Shown: in pieces, positions 8,628 through 13,799 of the stretch
Position numbering within the stretch: the stretch's first letter is position 1
How the letters are laid out: every line of letters begins with the position of its first letter
Origin: Chloroflexota bacterium
Lineage (GTDB): Bacteria; Chloroflexota; Limnocylindria; Limnocylindrales; CSP1-4
Length of the DNA stretch: 15,430 bases
Assembly: GCA_013698385.1 (NCBI GenBank)
Contig: JACCVB010000114.1
Span: forward strand, 1 to 15,430
Reading direction: 5' to 3'
Position numbers and translations under genes: made by a program
The notes under the pieces: model-generated
What the model saw: the letters and a program-made list of their open reading frames with translations, nothing else
Told to the model about the DNA's origin: nothing
Database searches by the model: none

Positions 8628-9340
8628 AGGACCCGGACCGGACCGGACGGATGTTCCTGGAGCTCCGCGATCGCCTGGCCCGCGGCGGCGGTCTCCGCGA
8701 CGCGGCGGGACGGTCCGCTGCCCACGCCCAGCATCTCGCCATCCACCCAGACCTCGATCCGGAAGGACCTCTCGTGATCGGGTCCGGTCGCAGCCACGAC
8801 GCGATAGTCCGGCCGCTCGCCATTGCGACGCTGGCTGAATTCCTGGAGGCGACTCTTGGCGCTCTTGAGCGACCCGATAGAGCGCTCTGCCGAAAGTTCC
8901 GGTTCCGCCAGGGCGACCAGCCAGTCGCGCGTCGCCTCGAACCCGAGGTCGAGATAGATGGCGCCGGCCACGGCCTCGAAGGACGACGCCAGGAGGGACG
9001 GTCGCGAACGCGCGCGGCGCTGCGACTCCCCCTCGCCCAGTCGGATGACCTGACCGAGATCGATCCGGGCGGCGAGTCGGGCCAGGCCGGCGGCGGACAC
9101 GATCGCGGCGCGGCGAGCCGACAGCACCCCTTCGTCATCGCCGGGGTGACGCGCGTAGAGGGCTCCGGAGATGGATAGATTCACGACCGCGTCGCCGAGG
9201 AACTCGAGACGCTCGTTGTGACCCCGCGCGGCATCGGGGTGCTCGTGCCACCAGCTGGAGTGGACGAGCGCCTGCTCGAGCAGGTCGAGGTCGCCGATGG
9301 GGAGGCCGAGGCGCTCAGCGAACGTTTGTGCGGAGCGCAC
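8624..9340 (-). CDS. rnc: Ribonuclease III
   Basis: This 238-residue enzyme cuts double-stranded RNA, chiefly in rRNA processing. The catalytic domain (about 1-150) carries the signature NERLEFLGDAV (42-52) with E43, E46 and D50. The second half of the site reads LLASSFEAVAGAIYLD (116-131): E122 matches the essential metal-binding Glu, but Ser119 stands where nearly all RNases III have Asp. The double-stranded-RNA-binding domain covers about 160-230 (SRLQEFSQRR, ending SRRVAETAAAGQAIAEL). The start is a GTG 23 nt after the acpP stop without a clear Shine-Dalgarno, and the stop overlaps smc (GTGA). The acpP-rnc-smc-ftsY order is common. Catalytic competence should be considered open because of Ser119. 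Confidence 0.96.
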   Translation of the reverse strand: MRSAQTFAERLGLPIGDLDLLEQALVHSSWWHEHPDAARGHNERLEFLGDAVVNLSISGALYARHPGDDEGVLSARRAAIVSAAGLARLAARIDLGQVIRLGEGESQRRARSRPSLLASSFEAVAGAIYLDLGFEATRDWLVALAEPELSAERSIGSLKSAKSRLQEFSQRRNGERPDYRVVAATGPDHERSFRIEVWVDGEMLGVGSGPSRRVAETAAAGQAIAELQEHPSGPVRVL

Positions 9341-9363
9341 CTCGGGCCGACGGGACGGTCGAG

Positions 9364-9600
9364 CTAGGACGCGCGCTCGTCGATGTAGTCGACGGCGTCC
9401 TGGACGGTCCGGATCTTCTCCGCGTCCTCGTCCGAGATCTCGGTCCCGAACTCCTCTTCCAGGCTCATGATCAGCTCCACGAGGTCGAGGGAGTCCGCGT
9501 TGAGGTCGTCGACGAACGACGCCTCCGGCTTGACCTCATCCTCGTCGGCGCCGAGCTGCTCGACGACGATCTTCTTGAGCCGGTCGTAGGTTGTGGCCAC
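9364..9600 (-). CDS. acpP: Acyl carrier protein
   Basis: The 78-residue acidic four-helix protein carries growing acyl chains on a phosphopantetheine arm. The attachment site is Ser37 in the DSL motif (NADSLDLVELIM), followed by the acidic recognition helix and LEEEFGTEISDEDAEKI. I chose the GTG at 9600 because the protein then begins MATTYDRLKKIV, the normal ACP start, and a GAGGAGGG Shine-Dalgarno lies 5 nt upstream. A frame open to 9681 would add 27 unrelated residues. The first 65 nt overlap the 3' end of nusB in another frame. The usual fabD/fabG/fabF neighbours are absent. Confidence 0.97.
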   Translation of the reverse strand: MATTYDRLKKIVVEQLGADEDEVKPEASFVDDLNADSLDLVELIMSLEEEFGTEISDEDAEKIRTVQDAVDYIDERAS

Positions 9601-10066
9601 TGACGCCCTCCTCGGAGCTGGGTATTGATGCCTTGGTCCCGGGGCTGCCCGGCCGTCCGGCGATGGTCCCAAGGACGCCATTCATCAGGCGCCGCATCGG
9701 GTCTCCACTATACGTTCGTGCAAGCTCGACCCACTCGGCGATCGCGACCCGAGCCGGCGTGGCGGAGTGTAGCACCTCGCCGATCGCCGTTCGGAGCAAG
9801 GCGCGGTCCATTTTGGCCAGGCCAGTCACCGGATATTGGGGCGCGATGACCGTGATCTGCTGGTCGATCTCGGCCCGATGGCGGACGACCGCATCGACGA
9901 GCTCGCGAGCCAGGGCGGAGGCGACCGCATCCCGTTCCGACTCCGCGAGATGGCGCTCCAGGATGGTCTCCGCCGTGCGCTGACCGAAGTCGGCCTCGAA
10001 GACGGCGGCGAGAGCCAGGCGGCGTCCCGTCCGTCGTCCCCGGAGCTGGTCAGTGTCCGGGGCCAT
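9536..10066 (-). CDS. nusB: Transcription antitermination factor NusB
   Basis: NusB binds NusE (S10) and boxA RNA in the rRNA antitermination complex. The all-helical domain spans about 10-136: RRLALAAVFEADF (15-27), the central LAKMDRALLRTAIGEVL (83-99), ARVAIAEWVELARTYSGD (105-122) and NGVLGTIAG (129-137), where the family usually ends. The 176-residue reading frame goes on for about 40 residues into a Pro/Ser/Gly then Arg-rich tail (RRRAARRRRG), of which the last 21 codons overlap acpP in another frame. The start ATG lies 17 nt inside the end of plsX, with only a weak Shine-Dalgarno. Placement between plsX and acpP is where fabD/fabG often sit. Confidence 0.93.
   Translation of the reverse strand: MAPDTDQLRGRRTGRRLALAAVFEADFGQRTAETILERHLAESERDAVASALARELVDAVVRHRAEIDQQITVIAPQYPVTGLAKMDRALLRTAIGEVLHSATPARVAIAEWVELARTYSGDPMRRLMNGVLGTIAGRPGSPGTKASIPSSEEGVSGHNLRPAQEDRRRAARRRRG
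9606..9613 (-). promoter_or_regulatory. Ribosome binding site of acpP
   Basis: GAGGAGGG on the minus strand lies 5 nt before the GTG at 9600. It is one of the strongest Shine-Dalgarnos in the window, as suits a highly expressed protein, and it decides the acpP start. It lies inside the nusB reading frame. Confidence 0.75.
9707..9712 (-). promoter_or_regulatory. Possible internal -10 box ahead of acpP
   Basis: TATAGT on the minus strand lies about 107 nt upstream of the acpP GTG, inside nusB codons for Tyr-Ser. It differs from the -10 consensus by one base and is unusual in such GC-rich sequence. No good -35 is seen, so it may be only a chance codon pair. Confidence 0.2.
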
Positions 10067-11144
10067 CGGGGGTCTCGAGCGCGTGGTTCGTGCCGGGCGG
10101 CCGCGCGGCGTCGTTGGCCAGGGCTTCCGCGATCAGCGCCGGGACGCGGGTCCGCGCCGTGGTCGCCGCGACCTCGCAGCCGAACCCGATCATCCGCCGG
10201 CCGGCTCGACCGTGGGTGATGATGACCGTGCCCCGAACGCCGAGCAGCGGTGATCCGCCGACCTTCTCGTAGTCGAACACCGCGCGGATCCGATCGACCC
10301 CCGGACGCAGCAGCAGGTAGGCGAGCTTGCCCCGCCAGGATCGCTCGAATTCGCCCCGCCAGAGGTCGAAGATGAACGTGGAGAGACCTTCGAAGAACTT
10401 GATCACGACGTTGCCCAGCACGGCGTCACAGACGACGACGTCGGCCAGGTGGCGGGGCAGATCCTTGCCTTCCAGGTTGCCCACGAAGCGCAGCCCCGAC
10501 TGGTCCAGCAATTCGCTGGAGCGCTGGATCCGCGCGTCGCCCTTGCCCTTCTCCTCGCCGATCGACAGGAGCCCGACCCGCGGCTCCGACACGCCCAGCA
10601 CCCGCTCCGCGAAGATCGCGCCCATCTGGGCGTACTGGGCGAGGTTCTCCGCGGTCGAGTCCGGGTTCGCGCCGATGTCGAGCAGGACCATGGGACCTGC
10701 GTCGGTGACCATCTGGACCGCCAGCGCCGGCCGATCCACGCCGGGCAGGCGCCCGAGCCGCAGGACCGCGGCGGCCATCCCGGCCCCCGTGTGGCCGGCG
10801 GTCAGGACGGCGTCGGCCTCGCCTCGGCGGACGAGATCCGTGGCGACCAGGATGGAGGCACCCTTCTTCTCGCGGAGCGCCTTGGCCGGGTGCTCGTTCA
10901 TGCCCACGACGTCATCCGCGTGGACGATCGTGACGTTGGCCGGGAGTGGCCCGGCGATGCGCGCCACGATCGCCTCGTCCCCGACAAGGACGACGCGATC
11001 GTGCGGGTGGGACCGAGCGAAGCCCAGGGCGCCCGGGATGATCTCGGCCGGACCGTGATCGCCACCCATGGCGTCAACGGCGAGGCGGATCGGCTCCTCG
11101 GTCGCCTCGTGCGCGGCAGCCGGCGCGGCCCGAGGCGAGATCAC
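10050..11144 (-). CDS. plsX: Phosphate acyltransferase PlsX
   Basis: PlsX converts acyl-ACP to acyl-phosphate, the first committed step of phospholipid synthesis in most bacteria, acting as a peripheral membrane protein. The 364 residues include LAVDAMGGDHGP (21-32), LTAGHTGAGMAAAVLRLGR in the middle, LLDIGANPDSTAENLAQYA and a C-terminal RGTVIITHGRAG region, all characteristic. The first 18 residues (Ala/Pro/Glu-rich) precede the usual start and make it slightly longer than the common 330-350. The start is GTG, 4 nt after the rpmF stop, with no clear Shine-Dalgarno, so it likely depends on rpmF translation. acpP, encoding its substrate carrier, lies two genes downstream. Confidence 0.97.
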   Translation of the reverse strand: MISPRAAPAAAHEATEEPIRLAVDAMGGDHGPAEIIPGALGFARSHPHDRVVLVGDEAIVARIAGPLPANVTIVHADDVVGMNEHPAKALREKKGASILVATDLVRRGEADAVLTAGHTGAGMAAAVLRLGRLPGVDRPALAVQMVTDAGPMVLLDIGANPDSTAENLAQYAQMGAIFAERVLGVSEPRVGLLSIGEEKGKGDARIQRSSELLDQSGLRFVGNLEGKDLPRHLADVVVCDAVLGNVVIKFFEGLSTFIFDLWRGEFERSWRGKLAYLLLRPGVDRIRAVFDYEKVGGSPLLGVRGTVIITHGRAGRRMIGFGCEVAATTARTRVPALIAEALANDAARPPGTNHALETPDGPGH

Positions 11145-11148
11145 GGGG

Positions 11149-11352
11149 TCAGCGCGCGGGTTCGTCGCCGCCGGCCGGCTTGGGCTCGATCGCGAGGCGG
11201 CCCTGGTAGTAGCCGCAGTTGGGACAGACGCGATGCGGCAGCTTCATCTCGTGGCAGTGCGGACAGGCCTCGAGGTTCGGCAGGCTGATCGCGAGGTGCG
11301 CGCGGCGCTCGCCCTGGCGGGCGTGCGAGACGCGTCGCTTCGGTACACCCAT
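11149..11352 (-). CDS. rpmF: 50S ribosomal protein L32
   Basis: This 67-residue protein starts MGVPKRRVSHARQGERRAH, the normal basic L32 N-terminus. It contains a zinc ribbon with Cys30, Cys33, Cys43 and Cys46 (CPHCHEMKLPHRVCPNCGYY), so it is the zinc-binding C+ form. The C-terminus is a short polar extension. The ATG is preceded by AAGGAG 11 nt upstream. It follows yceD after a 113-bp gap, the conserved yceD-rpmF pairing, and runs into plsX with a 4-nt gap. Confidence 0.98.
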   Translation of the reverse strand: MGVPKRRVSHARQGERRAHLAISLPNLEACPHCHEMKLPHRVCPNCGYYQGRLAIEPKPAGGDEPAR

Positions 11353-11398
11353 GGGTTCGCGGGCTCCTTGTCGTTGTTGAAGATGCGGCCGCGGAACG

Positions 11399-11416
11399 GC
11401 GCTCGGGACGGAGCGC
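11399..11416. repeat. Small inverted repeat in the yceD-rpmF gap
   Basis: GCGCTC and GAGCGC flank a 6-base loop (GGGACG), a perfect 6-bp stem. It lies about 47-64 nt before the rpmF ATG in a 113-bp gap that otherwise holds no gene. There is no T-run after it on either strand, so it is not a normal intrinsic terminator. It could be a leader hairpin or a chance GC-rich palindrome. Confidence 0.35.
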
Positions 11417-11465
11417 GGTCGCGCCGACGGCGGAGTCTACCGCGAAACGCGCCGACTCGTCTGGT

Positions 11466-12047
11466 TCAAGAGGGTGGATGCGGGTCGTCGTCCGGGTCCG
11501 CGTCCACGCGAAAGCCGCGGAGCGCTTCCAGGCGTGGGTCGATCGCGTCGTCGGGGTGATCGTGGATACCCTCATCCAGGGGCAGGCCGCACACGATGCA
11601 GAGGCCCGGGCAGTCGGGCCGGTCGAGCGGGGCGATCGGCTCGGCAAGGGAGATCGCGTCACGAACCGGCGATCGAAGATCCAGTTCGTGGTGGTCGGAC
11701 AGGCGCAGGACGTCCGGCTCGTCGCCTTCGACCAGAGGCTTGCCGGTGAGCAGGTCCAGCGACGGCAGGAACTCCTCGTCCAGCCGGAGTTCGAGAAGGG
11801 TCTCCAGCGGTCGGAGACAGCGGCTGCACTCGCCGGCCAGCGCGGTCCGCAGGTCCGCCCGGGCGACGATGCCGCGGTTCGTGCGGGTGAGCCGGACCCG
11901 TCCCGAGATCGGACGCGCGAGGATGAGGTCGTCGGGCAGTCCCACCCGTGCGTCGGAGACAGCGAAGTCCCGGTGCGCCCCGACATCGTCGGTGAGCAGA
12001 CCGGCCACGTTCCAGGTCAGCGGCCCATCGTCGCCGGGCCGAGTCAT
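11466..12047 (-). CDS. YceD/DUF177 family protein (23S rRNA accumulation protein)
   Basis: From the ATG at 12047 the protein has 193 residues. Family features are CSRCLRPLE (Cys74, Cys77), an acidic EEFLPS stretch, and the C-terminal CPGLCIVCGLPLDEG (Cys146, Cys150, Cys153). The Cys pairs are consistent with metal binding in this branch. The tail is Asp/His/Pro-rich. DUF177 proteins are needed for normal 23S rRNA levels in the studied bacterial and plant cases and almost always sit next to rpmF, as here. I prefer this start over an in-frame ATG at 12134 because the extra 29 residues are Arg-rich, unlike the family, and would overlap the coiled-coil gene by 77 nt. The chosen ATG lies 10 nt after that gene's stop, with GGCGGACGG just before it. 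Confidence 0.92.
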   Translation of the reverse strand: MTRPGDDGPLTWNVAGLLTDDVGAHRDFAVSDARVGLPDDLILARPISGRVRLTRTNRGIVARADLRTALAGECSRCLRPLETLLELRLDEEFLPSLDLLTGKPLVEGDEPDVLRLSDHHELDLRSPVRDAISLAEPIAPLDRPDCPGLCIVCGLPLDEGIHDHPDDAIDPRLEALRGFRVDADPDDDPHPPS

Positions 12048-12057
12048 CCGTCCGCCG

Positions 12058-12594
12058 TCACGATCGGAGGGGCGTGCCCGCGTCCTCGGTATCGTCCGGC
12101 CAGCTCTCGTCATCCGCCGCGACTTCGAGATCATCGCCGGACAGGGCGGCGCGCCGGTCGTCGAGCAGGGCGATCCCCTTCTGGATGCTCTGGAGGGTGT
12201 TGGTCACGTCGCCTTCCAGGCCCACGAGCACGCTCACCGCGTACTCGTCCGCCCCGCGCCGGATCTCATCGGCAACGACATGCGCCTCCGCGATCAGCCG
12301 CCGACTCTCGCTTTCGGCGACCTGGGTCAGGCCCCGCTCGTCGATCAGGAAGGCGGCCTGTTCCTGCGCCTTGGCGACGATCCGTTCCGCCTCCTCCTGG
12401 GCCTTCTCGATGATCCGTTCGCCCTCGGCGTTGATCCGCTTGGCGGCGCGGACCTCCTCGGGCACGGCAACGCGCAGTTCGTCGATCAGGCCGAGCGCGG
12501 CGTTCTGATCGACCACGACGTTGCTCGTGAGCGGCAGCTTCTTGCCGTTCGCGATGAGCGATTCGAGCCGCTCGACGAGAAAGATGATGTCGAT
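12058..12594 (-). CDS. Coiled-coil 'ATPase'-labelled protein of the coaD-yceD locus, probable ATC start
   Basis: The protein is highly charged and helical: AKRINAEGERIIEKAQEEAE, a second block through IRRGADEYAVSVLVGLEGDV, then an acidic C-terminal tail. It belongs to a family found between coaD and yceD/rpmF in Chloroflexota and Clostridia, often labelled ATPase or ATP synthase b-like only because of its coiled coils; its function is unknown. The first canonical start is GTG at 12516 (152 residues), but that omits a conserved N-terminus. In the same frame, from ATC at 12594, the sequence reads IDIIFLVERLESLIANGKK then LPLTSNVVVDQ, matching the usual M-D-x-hydrophobic start of the family. AGGAGGG lies 7 nt before that ATC. 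An in-frame TGA further upstream closes the frame with no ATG, GTG or TTG in between. With this start it has 178 residues. The gene is certain; the start is an inference. Confidence 0.8.
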   Translation of the reverse strand: MDIIFLVERLESLIANGKKLPLTSNVVVDQNAALGLIDELRVAVPEEVRAAKRINAEGERIIEKAQEEAERIVAKAQEQAAFLIDERGLTQVAESESRRLIAEAHVVADEIRRGADEYAVSVLVGLEGDVTNTLQSIQKGIALLDDRRAALSGDDLEVAADDESWPDDTEDAGTPLRS

Positions 12595-12601
12595 CGGAGT
12601 G

Positions 12602-12608
12602 CCCTCCT
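12602..12608 (-). promoter_or_regulatory. Strong ribosome binding site ahead of an ATC codon
   Basis: AGGAGGG on the minus strand is followed by a 7-nt spacer (CACTCCG) and then ATC GAC ATC. It has ideal position for initiation at 12594 and is 85 nt from the first canonical start (GTG at 12516), so it cannot serve that one. Confidence 0.65.
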
Positions 12609-12674
12609 GCGTGGGCGGCCTGGCGCCGCGTCAGCGGTCGCCGGATTCGCGGATGCGCGCCGGGATCGGCCCCG

Positions 12675-12683
12675 ATTATGGCA
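12675..12683 (-). promoter_or_regulatory. Possible extended -10 promoter for the coiled-coil-yceD-rpmF genes
   Basis: TGCCATAAT on the minus strand has an extended TG element one base before CATAAT, five of six matches to the -10 consensus. It sits about 15 nt after the coaD stop. Transcription would start near 12668, giving a leader of about 74 nt. No clear -35 is visible, which extended -10 promoters can lack. It could drive the rest of the block independently of recG-rsmD-coaD. Confidence 0.45.
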
Positions 12684-12696
12684 CGCGCCGAAGCGG

Positions 12697-13191
12697 TCAG
12701 CGACCCGCCAGCACCTCGGTCAGGGCGACGATGGCGGGCTCCGGCAACATCGCCGAGACATCTCCCCCGAACGACGCGATCTCCTTGACCAGGCTCGAGC
12801 TCACGTACCCGTTGGCGACGGCGGTCATGAAGAAGACGGTGTCGATCTCCGGTGCGAGAACCCGGTTGTTGTGGGCGAGCTGCATCTCCGACTCGAAATC
12901 GCTGATCGCCCGGAGGCCGCGCACGATGGCGGTCGCGGCGCGCGCACGGCAGAAGTCGATGGTCAACCCGTCAAAGGCCGCGACCTCGATCCGCTCCGGG
13001 GCCGTGCCGGCGGCGCGCAAGGCCTCGCGGATGACCGCGATCCGACGCTCCACGGTCAGCAGCGGCGTCTTTCGAGGATTGGCCAGGACGGCGACGATAA
13101 CCTGATCGAATACTGCGGCGGCCCGCTCGATGATGTCGAGGTGCCCGTTGGTCGCCGGATCGAACGATCCGGGATAGACTGCGACGCTCAT
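12697..13191 (-). CDS. coaD: Phosphopantetheine adenylyltransferase CoaD
   Basis: CoaD joins 4'-phosphopantetheine and ATP to dephospho-CoA, the penultimate step of coenzyme A synthesis. The 164 residues match the family throughout: PGSFDPATNGHLDII (7-21) with the nucleotide-binding TNGH, NPRKTPLLTVERR (38-50), RGLRAISDFESEMQLAHNNR (91-110) and the YVSSSLVKEIA ATP motif (129-139). The ATG at 13191 overlaps the rsmD stop (ATGA). The same frame is open far upstream to 13902 but that part is antisense-free shadow of rsmD in another frame and not CoaD. It is functionally linked to acpP, since CoA supplies the carrier's prosthetic group. Confidence 0.98.
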   Translation of the reverse strand: MSVAVYPGSFDPATNGHLDIIERAAAVFDQVIVAVLANPRKTPLLTVERRIAVIREALRAAGTAPERIEVAAFDGLTIDFCRARAATAIVRGLRAISDFESEMQLAHNNRVLAPEIDTVFFMTAVANGYVSSSLVKEIASFGGDVSAMLPEPAIVALTEVLAGR

Positions 13192-13799
13192 CCGTCCTCC
13201 ACAGCATCGTCCGTCCGTCGATAGAAGGTCAGCACCGTCTCCCCGAAACGCCGCTCGCGAGCCGATGCTAGCAGCCCGACGCCGGCCGGCGGCGCGTCGC
13301 GCCAGAAGTGCTTGACGACGACCCAGCCGCCAGTGCCGACGCGCGGGCCCACGACCTGAAGCGCGGCGAGCAGGTCGCCCGGCTGGTCGTAGGGCGGATC
13401 GAGGATGACCAGGTCCCAGGGCTCGTCGGCCGCGCGCGTCGGGTCGCGCAGGTACGCGCCAACGTCTGCCCGGATGACCCGGGCCAGGTGCGCGAGCCCC
13501 GTCCGTCGGAGGTTGGCCGCGATGATCGACGCGGCGCGGGGGTCGCGCTCCACGAAGGCCGCCGCGGCCGCGCCCCGGGACAGGGCCTCGATCCCGGCGG
13601 CACCGCTGCCGGCGAACAGGTCCAGGACCCGTGCGCCGGGCAGGTCCGGCTCGAGGATCGCGAACAGGGTCTGCTTGACCCGGTCGGCCATGGGTCGGGT
13701 GCCGGTGCCTGGCGCTTCCAGACGGATGGAGCGAGCGGCGCCCGCGATGACCCGGCCCGCGCTGACCCGGCCGCCGCTGGCCCGGCCGGCGGCGGTCAT
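13188..13799 (-). CDS. rsmD: 16S rRNA (guanine966-N2)-methyltransferase RsmD
   Basis: RsmD methylates G966 of 16S rRNA during 30S assembly. The 203-residue protein has the usual entry RVIAGAARSIRLEAPG (16-31), TRPMADRVKQTLFAIL (34-49), the SAM-binding VLDLFAGSGAAGIEALSRGA (58-77), acidic VERD (83-86) and the catalytic motif DPPY (134-137). I chose the ATG at 13799 because it forms an ATGA overlap with the recG stop; an ATG at 13841 would overlap recG by 46 nt. The first 19 residues contain three imperfect copies of a 5-residue unit ahead of the normal start. The stop overlaps coaD (ATGA). Confidence 0.97.
   Translation of the reverse strand: MTAAGRASGGRVSAGRVIAGAARSIRLEAPGTGTRPMADRVKQTLFAILEPDLPGARVLDLFAGSGAAGIEALSRGAAAAAFVERDPRAASIIAANLRRTGLAHLARVIRADVGAYLRDPTRAADEPWDLVILDPPYDQPGDLLAALQVVGPRVGTGGWVVVKHFWRDAPPAGVGLLASARERRFGETVLTFYRRTDDAVEDG
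13743..13787 (-). repeat. Three imperfect 15-bp tandem repeats in the 5' end of rsmD
   Basis: Read on the minus strand, three consecutive 15-bp units each begin GGCCGG and encode GRASG, GRVSA and GRVIA. The last unit is the normal start of the RsmD fold (RVIAG), so the first two look like duplications of it. Confidence 0.6.

Noticed and set aside
4773..8777. A plus-strand open frame of 1334 codons lying antisense to the whole of smc
   Set aside because: The opposite strand encodes an unmistakable SMC with Walker A, signature and Walker B motifs. The antisense product is Arg/Gly/Pro-rich with no recognisable domain. Long antisense frames like this arise from strong GC bias at third codon positions.
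9601..9681. Longer acpP start at 9681
   Set aside because: The added residues have no ACP similarity, while GTG at 9600 has a strong Shine-Dalgarno and gives the normal ACP N-terminus.
12048..12134. Longer yceD/DUF177 start at 12134
   Set aside because: The added 29 residues are Arg-rich and unlike the family, and would overlap the upstream gene by 77 nt; the ATG at 12047 follows that gene's stop by 10 nt.
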